A stretch of 6,316 bases of DNA from contig CABPCP010000101.1 in NCBI GenBank assembly GCA_902406105.1, positions 1 to 6,316 of the forward strand. The letters are read 5' to 3'. Under the pieces are notes generated by a model, which saw only the letters and a list, made by a program, of their open reading frames with translations, did not search any database and had not been told where the DNA came from. The stretch is from an uncultured Mordavella sp. Its GTDB lineage: Bacteria > Bacillota > Clostridia > Lachnospirales > Lachnospiraceae. Made by a program: the position numbers and the translations under genes. Of this stretch, positions 1-5,627 are shown one piece after another; the first letter of the stretch is position 1, and every line of letters begins with the position of its first letter.

Positions 1-601
1 CCTCTTCTTCTACAGCTTTCCCGGTCACTTCCGCCTCCTGCGCAGATGGATGGATCACATTCAGGATCTCCAGTTTCGCGGGGCTTGCCCACTCTTCCTG
101 CTTCTGTCCCTGCTTTCCTTTCTTGGGGGAGAGTCCGATACAGATTCCTTGCGCGAACCTCTCTGCATCCTGGTCTGTCACTTCTCCCCGCACCCTGGCG
201 TAATAGCACTTGTCCACGTGCTTCCGGGGTGATAATAACCGGTGGCCCAAAGCGCCGTCATTGGTGATCAGAAGAAGTCCCTCCGTATCTTTGTCCAATC
301 TTCCCACCGGAAACAGATCTGGACGGCGTTTTTCGCCTAGCAGGTCCAGCACCGTCTGTTCTCTGCCGTCTGTTGTAGCCGTGATCACGCCCGCCGGCTT
401 GTTCAGCATGTAATACTCATATTTCTGGTAAGGGATCTCCCTGCCGTCCAGGGATACCTTCTGCTTTCCTTCATCGACTTTCGTCTCAGGCTTTTTCGCC
501 AAAACTCCGTCGATCTCTACCCGGCCCTGGCGGATATACGCCTTCACCTGCTGGCGGCTTCCTTCTCCTGCTTCCGAAAGATATTTGTCCAGCCGCATCA
601 T
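1..601 (-). CDS. rsuA: 16S rRNA pseudouridine synthase, RsuA type (3' end cut by window)
   Basis: This enzyme converts a uridine to pseudouridine in small-subunit rRNA; U516 is the known target of E. coli RsuA. The visible protein opens with an S4-like RNA-binding segment (MRLDKYLSEAG, then QGRVEIDG near residue 25). The catalytic domain follows, with MLNKPAGVITAT at about 64-75 and the signature GRLDKDTEGLLLITNDG at 99-115. Its Asp102, counted from the Met at 598, matches the catalytic Asp of the family. About 199 residues are visible; the family usually has 230-250, so the last part lies outside the window. Residues 157-172 and 180-199 look like inserts rich in Lys, Gln and Glu. Two Met codons in a row, at 601 and 598, could start it. 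GGAGG at 614-610 is 8 bases before the first, which I chose; the second gives the canonical MRLDKYL opening. The start overlaps the stop of the methyltransferase gene (TGATG), which suggests translational coupling. Confidence 0.94.
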   Translation of the reverse strand, partial: MMRLDKYLSEAGEGSRQQVKAYIRQGRVEIDGVLAKKPETKVDEGKQKVSLDGREIPYQKYEYYMLNKPAGVITATTDGREQTVLDLLGEKRRPDLFPVGRLDKDTEGLLLITNDGALGHRLLSPRKHVDKCYYARVRGEVTDQDAERFAQGICIGLSPKKGKQGQKQEEWASPAKLEILNVIHPSAQEAEVTGKAVEEE

Positions 602-2040
602 CAGCACATCCTCCAGCCTGGAAGATATTTATTCTTCAACGTATCTCCTGCCAGTTTTCCCCATCCCAAGGGATACCCGTCTACGCAGACCAGATACCAG
701 TTGTTTTCTTTTCCCTTCTTGGCTTTCCCGCTTTTCTTGCCTTTCTTGTTTTCTCTGCCTGGAGTCTGGGCCGGATCTTCCATCAAGTCTTCCACGTCCA
801 GAGTCTCTCCCTTCAGATAGCGGAACACCCGCTCATCCTGAGACGAGAGATTGAGACTGCGGCTATATTCCTCCCGCTTCAGGCACATGGCCAGGGCCTG
901 GCTTGGCTCAAACCGTTCTTTCTTCAGTTCGCCCATCAAAAGGCCTGTCCGCAGGAAACGGACGCCCCGCAGATCGGGCACGCCTTCCGGCATATAATAA
1001 ACCCGCTCCTTGTTGATCTGGATTCTGGAAGGGTCCAGTTCCCAAGTGATCTCTCCCAGGAAATCCTCCAAAGGTTCCGGAAGGGATTTCCCTTTCCCCA
1101 TGGTTTTTAGAGAAGTCTGGGCTGCTTGGGCCGCCTGTCCTTTTGCCCCTTTTCTTAGAAGGGCCAGATAGTGGCCTTCTCCCTGCATTTTGTGGGGGAA
1201 GATGCGCACCGTATCGCGCAGTTCCTCTGACTGGCTGATTCCGGAAGAAAAGCCCTGGTAAGGCTCCATGGGAACAATCTTAAATTCCGGGAAACGCTCC
1301 AGCAGATGGGCAATCACTTCTTCATTTTCCCTCTGGTCAAAGGTACAGGTAGAATACAGCATAAGACCTCCCGGCCGCAGCATCTGGGCCGCCTGCAGGA
1401 TGATCCCTTTCTGGATCTTGCAGAAATACTCCGGTCCATGCTCTTCCCATGCTTTGATCATCTTCCGGTCTTTGCGGAACATTCCCTCGCCAGAGCAGGG
1501 GGCGTCGATCAGGATCTTATCAAAATATTCCTGAAAATGTGAAACCAAAGCGCCTGGCTCTTCACTTAAGACCAGCATATTTCCAATGCCGAACAATTCC
1601 AGATTTTTCAAAAGCCCTTTGGCGCGGGAGCTGCTCAGGTCATTGGCAGCCAAGAGGCCCCTTCCTCCCAATTTCGCTCCCAGCTCCGTGGCCTTTCCCC
1701 CAGGGGCCGCGCACACATCCAGCACCCGGTCTCCCGGCTCGATGGGCAATCGGGAAGCCGGCGTCATTGCGCTTGGCTCCTGCAGGTAATAAAGTCCCGC
1801 AAAATAATAGGGATGCTTAGAAGGGACTTCTTTCTCTCCGTCATAGTAGAACCCGTTGCTGATCCAGGGGATCGGGCGGACCGGAAAGGGACAGATTTTT
1901 TGAAACTCTTCCACGGAAATTTTGCTTGTATTGACCCGCAGCCCATAATATCTTGGGTTCTCAAAACAGTTTATATATTGTTCAAACTCGTCTCCAAGGA
2001 GACTGCACATTTTCTCTTCAAACGCCTGGGGCAGCTTCAT
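601..2040 (-). CDS. rsmF: RsmF-like rRNA (cytosine-5) methyltransferase, RsmB/NOP/Sun family
   Basis: This SAM-dependent enzyme probably methylates C5 of cytosines in 16S rRNA. In the 479-residue form, an N-terminal RsmF-type segment leads to YYFAGLYYLQEPSAM at 78-92. The Rossmann methyltransferase core follows: SAM-binding motif I LDVCAAPGGK at 107-116, motif IV DAPCSGEGMF at 179-188 with Cys182, and motif VI YSTCTF at 229-234 with Cys232. The family uses these two cysteines for catalysis and product release. The C-terminus has the PUA-like ending typical of RsmF (GYPLGWGK at 455-462, then LKNKYLPGWR). Before it lies a very basic linker at about 429-444. The start at 2040 (MKLPQAFEEKM) follows GGAGG by 8 bases. 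A TTG at 2076 could add 12 residues but has no comparable ribosome-binding site. The protein clearly belongs to the family; which cytosines it modifies cannot be read here, since RsmF homologues differ in the number of sites they methylate. Confidence 0.93.
   Translation of the reverse strand: MKLPQAFEEKMCSLLGDEFEQYINCFENPRYYGLRVNTSKISVEEFQKICPFPVRPIPWISNGFYYDGEKEVPSKHPYYFAGLYYLQEPSAMTPASRLPIEPGDRVLDVCAAPGGKATELGAKLGGRGLLAANDLSSSRAKGLLKNLELFGIGNMLVLSEEPGALVSHFQEYFDKILIDAPCSGEGMFRKDRKMIKAWEEHGPEYFCKIQKGIILQAAQMLRPGGLMLYSTCTFDQRENEEVIAHLLERFPEFKIVPMEPYQGFSSGISQSEELRDTVRIFPHKMQGEGHYLALLRKGAKGQAAQAAQTSLKTMGKGKSLPEPLEDFLGEITWELDPSRIQINKERVYYMPEGVPDLRGVRFLRTGLLMGELKKERFEPSQALAMCLKREEYSRSLNLSSQDERVFRYLKGETLDVEDLMEDPAQTPGRENKKGKKSGKAKKGKENNWYLVCVDGYPLGWGKLAGDTLKNKYLPGWRMC
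610..614 (-). promoter_or_regulatory. Ribosome-binding site of rsuA
   Basis: GGAGG lies inside the last codons of the upstream methyltransferase gene, 8 bases before the ATG at 601 and 11 before the ATG at 598. The spacing slightly favours the first ATG. Its place inside the upstream gene fits translational coupling of the two rRNA-modifying enzymes. Confidence 0.75.
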
Positions 2041-2048
2041 CGATTTTT

Positions 2049-2053
2049 CCTCC
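2049..2053 (-). promoter_or_regulatory. Ribosome-binding site that fixes the methyltransferase start
   Basis: GGAGG lies 8 bases before the ATG at 2040. This supports the 479-residue form over a TTG start at 2076, for which the site would fall inside the coding region. Confidence 0.8.
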
Positions 2054-2089
2054 AGCTTTTTTCTCTCTGTAATCAAACAGACTGAAATC

Positions 2090-2098
2090 AGTATACCA
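2090..2098 (-). promoter_or_regulatory. Extended -10 promoter for the methyltransferase-rsuA pair
   Basis: On the minus strand the sequence reads TGGTATACT, an extended -10 element (TGn followed by TATACT, 5 of 6 to TATAAT). With a 17-base spacer the -35 hexamer would be TAGAGT, only 3 of 6 to TTGACA; such weakness is usual when the extended -10 is present. The predicted transcript starts near 2083, giving a leader of about 43 bases that contains the methyltransferase ribosome-binding site. A small inverted repeat, ACTGA-AA-TCAGT at 2081-2092, overlaps the -10 and the start point. Confidence 0.5.
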
Positions 2099-2129
2099 TA
2101 TTTGCCGAAAGAACTCTACCCGAAGGAGG

Positions 2130-2840
2130 TTATCCAGAGAATTCATATTTCAACCGGCGCTCTTCCAGCCACCGCAGAACATAATAGGGATTCAGGCTGA
2201 TCTCCTCCCCATCCAGATAGACGTAGATCCCGATGTGGAGATGTACGTCAAATTTCCCCGTCGTCCCTTCCGGCCCATATCCGGAATCTCCCATATAACC
2301 AAGGAGTTCGCCGGCCTTCACTTTATCGCCTTTCTGAAGCTCCGTATAAGAATCCAGATGTGCGTAGTAATAATAAGTACCACTATTTCCTGTAATTCCG
2401 ATCCGATACCCTCCCTGCTCCAGCCAGCCCAGATTGGTGATCACTCCGTCCGTCATACTAAGGACCGGATATAATCCTCTTTGGTCCTTGAGCGCCATAA
2501 TATCAATCCCCTCATGCCCCCGTTTTCCGCCATAATTACGTTCGGACATCCACGTATTGACATAAGAAGTTTTGAGTTTTGGATCCAGCGTGGATTCCGG
2601 CACCGGGAAATATTTCACTTCCTGTTTTACCGCTTCCAGAAGACGGCTGCTCTCCTGAGGCAATTGGTCCTTTCGTTTCCACAGCTTATCCGAGAAAAAC
2701 TCTGCCCGGAAGCTTTCATTCTGGATCTCTGTCTTCTTCCAAGTATTGGTCCGGCCTGTTTCATACAGCTTATGTATGGCCAGTACTGAGAAAAAAGCCA
2801 GCAGAAAAACAAGGAGAAACCGTTTGCCCTGATCGTACAT
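2130..2840 (-). CDS. M23 (LytM-type) zinc metallopeptidase, membrane-anchored
   Basis: This is a probable peptidoglycan endopeptidase acting outside the cytoplasmic membrane. Of its 236 residues, about 8-22 form one hydrophobic segment after a short basic N-terminus (QGKR). It could be a signal anchor or an uncleaved signal peptide; I see no lipobox cysteine. Residues 30-95 are a charged stalk. The M23 domain spans about 105-215 and has the full active site: HEGID (His109 and Asp113), YAHL (His161), and HLH (His200 and His202). By analogy with LytM, His109, Asp113 and His202 bind zinc, and His161 and His200 are catalytic, so it should be active rather than a degenerate scaffold. The ATG at 2840 follows AGGTGG by 10 bases. 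It lies 59 bp after the flavoprotein gene and may be co-transcribed with it. Family assignment is firm; the peptide bond cut is unknown. A sporulation role is possible in Clostridia, but nothing here shows it. Confidence 0.94.
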   Translation of the reverse strand: MYDQGKRFLLVFLLAFFSVLAIHKLYETGRTNTWKKTEIQNESFRAEFFSDKLWKRKDQLPQESSRLLEAVKQEVKYFPVPESTLDPKLKTSYVNTWMSERNYGGKRGHEGIDIMALKDQRGLYPVLSMTDGVITNLGWLEQGGYRIGITGNSGTYYYYAHLDSYTELQKGDKVKAGELLGYMGDSGYGPEGTTGKFDVHLHIGIYVYLDGEEISLNPYYVLRWLEERRLKYEFSG

Positions 2841-2850
2841 ATGCGCATAT
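2839..2850. repeat. 12-bp perfect palindrome at the peptidase start
   Basis: ATATGCGCATAT is self-complementary. It covers the first two bases of the peptidase start codon and the whole spacer back to its ribosome-binding site (AGGTGG at 2856-2851). It could be a weak operator or could affect initiation. It is short and AT-rich at its ends, so chance is a fair explanation. Confidence 0.4.
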
Positions 2851-2899
2851 CCACCTGCTCACAAATGTCCTTTCTGCACTATATGCCAAAAAAGAAGTT

Positions 2900-3610
2900 T
2901 TATGTTTCCTTCCAGGGACGCTTTCGTCCCAGCCATCCACGTTCTGCCCAGTATCTTTGATCTATGTCCTCTTTTTCTTTCCGTTTTTGAAAGATACGCA
3001 TAAAGTAAAACAACATCTTTGCCCGCAGTGAAGGCCGGACCTTCTGCGGATCTCGAATGATTTTGGAGCTGATCTTTTCCAGTTTTTCCTTTATCTGATC
3101 CTGCAAAGCCTGATCCGCCTCATCCCAGGATGAAACCGGAACCGCCGCGCCGCATTTATAAACTCTTGCCACGCCCCACCAGTAAAGACTGTCCGTAATA
3201 TCTTTCAAAGCGCTTCTCATGCCCGCGCCTGCGGCCGTGGTCACGCAGACCGCCTGTTTCCTAAACATAGCCGCCGCCGGCCGGTGGACCATCCAGCGGT
3301 ACCCATAATGATCCAAAAGCGCTTTCATCTGCCCGCTGGCATGAAACACAAATACCGGCGTGGTAAACACCAGAAGATCCGCCTCATCCATCATTTTCGT
3401 AATCCTTCTAAGGTAGATCAGATAATCCGGGCATTTGGTTTCCCCCTGCCGGATACAAAGCCCACAGCCTCTGCAGAACTCCGGCATATCTTTCGGTAGA
3501 AAAAGCTCATCCACCACATCCTCCTCTTTCGCGATCCGTTCGATCAGCATCCTGCCGAGAATATAAGATTTCCCCCTTCTCATAGTCCCATTAATCATCA
3601 GTATCTTCAT
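2900..3610 (-). CDS. Flavodoxin-fold NAD(P)H-dependent oxidoreductase with four-cysteine motif
   Basis: This is a cytoplasmic FMN-binding redox protein of the NADPH-dependent FMN reductase / iron-sulfur flavoprotein group; its substrate is unknown. The N-terminus MKILMINGTMRRGKS (1-15) is the FMN phosphate-binding loop of the fold. FTTPVFVFHASGQMKALLDH, within about 82-102, is the usual second flavin-contact strand and helix. Cys46, Cys49, Cys52 and Cys60 form CX2CX2CX7C. This fits the compact [4Fe-4S] motif of archaeal Isf proteins (CX2CX2CX4-7C), but many flavodoxin-family relatives have similar cysteines without a proven cluster. The C-terminus has a basic amphipathic region and ends in DQRYWAERGWLGRK, a tail I recognise from clostridial members. 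The length of 236 residues is within the range of the tailed group. The ATG at 3610 follows GGGGAGG with a 5-base spacer. No convincing promoter is visible in the gap before it; TTGACT at 3675-3670 is a good -35 hexamer but has no good -10 at normal spacing. Confidence 0.9.
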   Translation of the reverse strand: MKILMINGTMRRGKSYILGRMLIERIAKEEDVVDELFLPKDMPEFCRGCGLCIRQGETKCPDYLIYLRRITKMMDEADLLVFTTPVFVFHASGQMKALLDHYGYRWMVHRPAAAMFRKQAVCVTTAAGAGMRSALKDITDSLYWWGVARVYKCGAAVPVSSWDEADQALQDQIKEKLEKISSKIIRDPQKVRPSLRAKMLFYFMRIFQKRKEKEDIDQRYWAERGWLGRKRPWKET

Positions 3611-3652
3611 ACAAGCCTCCCCTTTTTGCGTCCTTCAAACTGATTTTCGTCG

Positions 3653-3669
3653 TTTGGGTACACCCCAAA
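3653..3669 (-). promoter_or_regulatory. Small hairpin between icd and the flavoprotein gene
   Basis: TTTGGG and CCCAAA arms surround a five-base loop (minus strand TTTGGG-GTGTA-CCCAAA). It sits 43 bases before the flavoprotein start codon. The TTTGGG arm could instead pair with the CCCAAA of the larger stem upstream (3681-3676), so the two structures compete. No run of T follows, so by itself it does not look like a terminator. Confidence 0.35.
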
Positions 3670-3672
3670 AGT

Positions 3673-3717
3673 CAATTTGGGACGTAGCCTTTTTGCATTT
3701 TACTACGTCCCGAATTG
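3673..3717 (-). terminator. Long stem-loop after icd, possible terminator
   Basis: Arms at 3717-3703 and 3687-3673 are 15 bp with one mismatch, including a perfect 9-bp GC-rich core (GGGACGTAG/CTACGTCCC), around a 15-base loop. The stem starts 6 bases after the icd stop codon, so it most likely ends or protects the operon transcript. In the minus-strand RNA the mismatch is A·C; read on the plus strand it would be a G·U pair. After the stem comes ACTTTT, a poor T run, so a classical Rho-independent terminator is uncertain. An mRNA-stabilising hairpin or a dispersed intergenic repeat are alternatives. Confidence 0.45.
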
Positions 3718-3723
3718 AATCAA

Positions 3724-4920
3724 CTACATTTTCTCCGCGATTGCTTTGATGAATTCCTCGCTGTTGAGCACCGTGGGATTCTCCAGTGTGGTGATCAGCG
3801 CCAGATCCTTGGTCATCTTTCCTCCTTCGATGGTTTCGATGGTGGCCTTTTCCAGACGATCCGCGAAATCCTGAAGTTCCTGATTGCCGTCCAGCTCGCC
3901 CCGCTTCCTGAGGGCTCCGCTCCAGGCAAAGATGGTTGCCACGGAGTTTGTGGAGGTCTCTTCTCCCTTCAGATGTTTATAATAGTGGCGCTGCACAGTT
4001 CCATGAGCGGCCTCATATTCGTAATATCCATCTGGAGACACCAGCACGGAGGTCATCATCGCCAGCGATCCAAAAGCGGAAGAGATCATATCGCTCATCA
4101 CGTCTCCGTCATAGTTTTTGCAGGCCCAAATGTAACCGCCTTTTGACTTCATCACCCGCGCTACCGCATCATCGATCAAAGTGTAGAAATATTCAATTCC
4201 AGCGGCTTTGAACTTTTCATCAAATTCTGCCTCGTAGATTTCCTGGAAAATATCTTTAAAGGTATGGTCATATTTCTTGGAAATCGTATCTTTTGTAGCA
4301 AACCACAGATCCTGTTTCGTGTCCAGAGCGTAGGTAAAGCAGCTTCTGGCGAAGCTTTCAATGGAAGCGTTCAGATTATGCATTCCCTGGATGATCCCCG
4401 CGCCTTTGAACTCATGGATCAGCTCTCTTGTCTGAGTCCCGTCTTCTGCCGTGTAGACCAATTCCGCTTTTCCCGCTCCCGGGATCTTCATCTCCGTTCC
4501 CTTATAAACATCCCCGTAAGCATGTCTTGCGATGGTGATTGGTTTCTCCCAATTTTTCACGCAGGGCTCGATCCCTTTTACTACGATGGGCGCCCGGAAA
4601 ACGGTTCCATCCAGGATTGCCCGGATCGTTCCGTTGGGGCTTTTCCACATTTCTTTCAGATCATACTCTTCCATTCTGGCCGCATTTGGCGTAATGGTCG
4701 CGCATTTTACCGCAACCTTATGCTTCTTGGTGGCATTTGCTGAATCAACGGTCACCTGGTCATTGGTCTCGTTACGGTGCTCCAGTCCCAGATCGTAATA
4801 TTCCGTATTCAATTCAATAAACGGCTCCAGCAGATTTTCTTTGATCATCTGCCAGAGGATCCTGGTCATTTCGTCTCCGTCCATCTCCACGATCGGGTTT
4901 GCCATTTTGATTTTCGCCAT
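3724..4920 (-). CDS. icd: NADP-dependent isocitrate dehydrogenase, eukaryotic-type homodimeric class
   Basis: This cytoplasmic enzyme oxidises isocitrate to 2-oxoglutarate and CO2, making NADPH and the carbon skeleton for glutamate. The 398 residues align almost without gaps to animal IDH1 as I recall it, rather than to the E. coli Icd class. Visible identities include [11 protein letters not shown] near 11-21, [10 protein letters not shown] at 91-100 and ARHAYGD at 131-137. The substrate-binding Arg132 has the same number as in human IDH1. Tyr139 and Lys210 are the catalytic pair. Asp250, Asp273 and Asp277 are the metal ligands, the last two in the signature NYDGDVMSD. Arg311-His312 in HGTVQRH match the residues that select NADP over NAD. 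The ATG at 4920 follows AGGAGG (4936-4931) by 10 bases, with a closer AAGGAA. The gene is 27 bp after the GntR gene and in its operon. A later in-frame Met at residue 6 is less well placed. Nothing appears truncated or damaged. Confidence 0.97.
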   Translation of the reverse strand: MAKIKMANPIVEMDGDEMTRILWQMIKENLLEPFIELNTEYYDLGLEHRNETNDQVTVDSANATKKHKVAVKCATITPNAARMEEYDLKEMWKSPNGTIRAILDGTVFRAPIVVKGIEPCVKNWEKPITIARHAYGDVYKGTEMKIPGAGKAELVYTAEDGTQTRELIHEFKGAGIIQGMHNLNASIESFARSCFTYALDTKQDLWFATKDTISKKYDHTFKDIFQEIYEAEFDEKFKAAGIEYFYTLIDDAVARVMKSKGGYIWACKNYDGDVMSDMISSAFGSLAMMTSVLVSPDGYYEYEAAHGTVQRHYYKHLKGEETSTNSVATIFAWSGALRKRGELDGNQELQDFADRLEKATIETIEGGKMTKDLALITTLENPTVLNSEEFIKAIAEKM

Positions 4921-4943
4921 CGTTCCTTTTCCTCCTGTCTGTT

Positions 4944-4955
4944 CCGCTTAAGCGG
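4944..4955. promoter_or_regulatory. Perfect 12-bp palindrome CCGCTTAAGCGG at the gntR stop
   Basis: The self-complementary sequence includes the stop codon of the GntR-type regulator gene and lies 24-35 bases before the icd start. It could be an internal operator for the regulator, a small hairpin that tunes icd expression relative to the upstream genes, or chance. There is no T run after it. Confidence 0.35.
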
Positions 4956-5613
4956 GTGTTTCTTCTTCCATATGCAGATTTTCCATAACCTTCATGATAT
5001 GCCGGTCTGCCAGCTGTTCTGCCCGGCCTGCGTCCTTTTGCTTGATAGCCTCCAGGATTTCCCGGTGTTCTTCCACGGAACGGACCGCCCGGTCCTGTTC
5101 ACCTACGGACATGGTCCTTGCCATCTTTACGTACTTATGAAAATCCGATAATACATGTTCCAGTATACGACTATTTGAAGCTTCATACAAGATTTTATGA
5201 AATTTTCCATCAAGTTCTGCTACTTGCCGCGCTTGTTCCTGTCCTTCTTTTTTCAAATAAAACTCGGACAGCAGGATTACCTCTTCCAGCGCTTCGATCT
5301 GTTTCTCCGTAATATGTTCGGTAGCCCATCTGGCGCAAAGTCCTTCCAGCAGGGAGCGGATCTTGTATATGTCGCACACGTCTTTGCGGGTGATTCCTGT
5401 TACGTAGGCCCCGCGATTAGGGACGAGAGCTACCAGTCCTTCTAACTCCAGCTGACGCAGCGCTTCCCGCACAGGGGTGCGGCTTACGCCCATTTCTTCT
5501 CCAATGGCCGCCTCCCGCAGCTCATCCCCGTCCTGGTACACACCGGACAAAATATCTTCTCTGAGTTTTTGAAATACTTTCCCTCTCAGCGATTGATCCT
5601 GATACGTTTCCAT
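4948..5613 (-). CDS. GntR-family transcriptional regulator, FCD (FadR) subfamily
   Basis: This is a DNA-binding regulator whose C-terminal domain should sense a small carboxylic acid. Of 221 residues, about 8-72 form the GntR winged helix: LREDILSG, then the helix-turn-helix LREAAIGEEMGVSRTPVREA at 32-51, then LELEGLVALVPNRGAYV. Residues 77-215 are the all-helical FCD domain. Its metal site is complete: Asp135, His139, His183 and His205, with nearly the same spacing as the crystallised TM0439 (Asp, +4 His, about +43 His, +22 His). This suggests a metal-bound carboxylate effector. The gene lies between the citrate synthase-like gene (12 bp gap, ribosome-binding site overlapping that stop codon) and icd (27 bp gap). 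The simplest idea is that it controls its own operon in response to citrate, isocitrate or 2-oxoglutarate; this is inference. The ATG at 5613 follows AAAGGAG by 7 bases. Family is certain; ligand and targets are unknown. Confidence 0.95.
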   Translation of the reverse strand: METYQDQSLRGKVFQKLREDILSGVYQDGDELREAAIGEEMGVSRTPVREALRQLELEGLVALVPNRGAYVTGITRKDVCDIYKIRSLLEGLCARWATEHITEKQIEALEEVILLSEFYLKKEGQEQARQVAELDGKFHKILYEASNSRILEHVLSDFHKYVKMARTMSVGEQDRAVRSVEEHREILEAIKQKDAGRAEQLADRHIMKVMENLHMEEETPA

Positions 5614-5620
5614 CGTCTTT

Positions 5621-5627
5621 CTCCTTT
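5621..5627 (-). promoter_or_regulatory. Ribosome-binding site of gntR overlapping the upstream stop
   Basis: AAAGGAG overlaps the TAA stop codon of the citrate synthase-like gene (5628-5626) by two bases and lies 7 bases before the regulator ATG. The arrangement leaves no room for a separate promoter in the gap and points to co-translation from one mRNA. Confidence 0.75.

Noticed and set aside
2041..2076. 12-codon N-terminal extension of the methyltransferase from a TTG
   Set aside because: The strong GGAGG lies 8 bases before the ATG at 2040, inside the proposed extension, and MKLPQAF is the usual opening of clostridial homologues as I recall them.
2121..2135. Strong ribosome-binding-like AAGGAGGTTAT on the plus strand
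   Set aside because: No plausible plus-strand gene starts within a suitable distance.
2889..2899. T-rich stretch after the flavoprotein stop as a terminator
   Set aside because: The run of six T has only a four-base GAAG/CTTC stem before it, too weak to call.
2878..2906. Possible promoter for the peptidase (TATAGT at 2883-2878)
   Set aside because: The -10 is fair, but the hexamer 17 bases upstream (AACATA) does not resemble TTGACA and there is no TGn extension.
2579..3031. Plus-strand open frame of 150 codons across the gap between the peptidase and flavoprotein genes
   Set aside because: Most of it is antisense to two clear genes, its composition is like a shadow frame, and no ribosome-binding site supports it.
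3643..3675. Possible promoter for the flavoprotein gene (TTGACT at 3675-3670)
   Set aside because: The best -10 (GAAAAT at 3648-3643) is about 21 bases away and only 4 of 6, too far for a normal sigma-A promoter.
3715..4146. Plus-strand open frame of about 143 codons opposite icd
   Set aside because: Antisense to the conserved C-terminal part of icd, with no recognisable motif.
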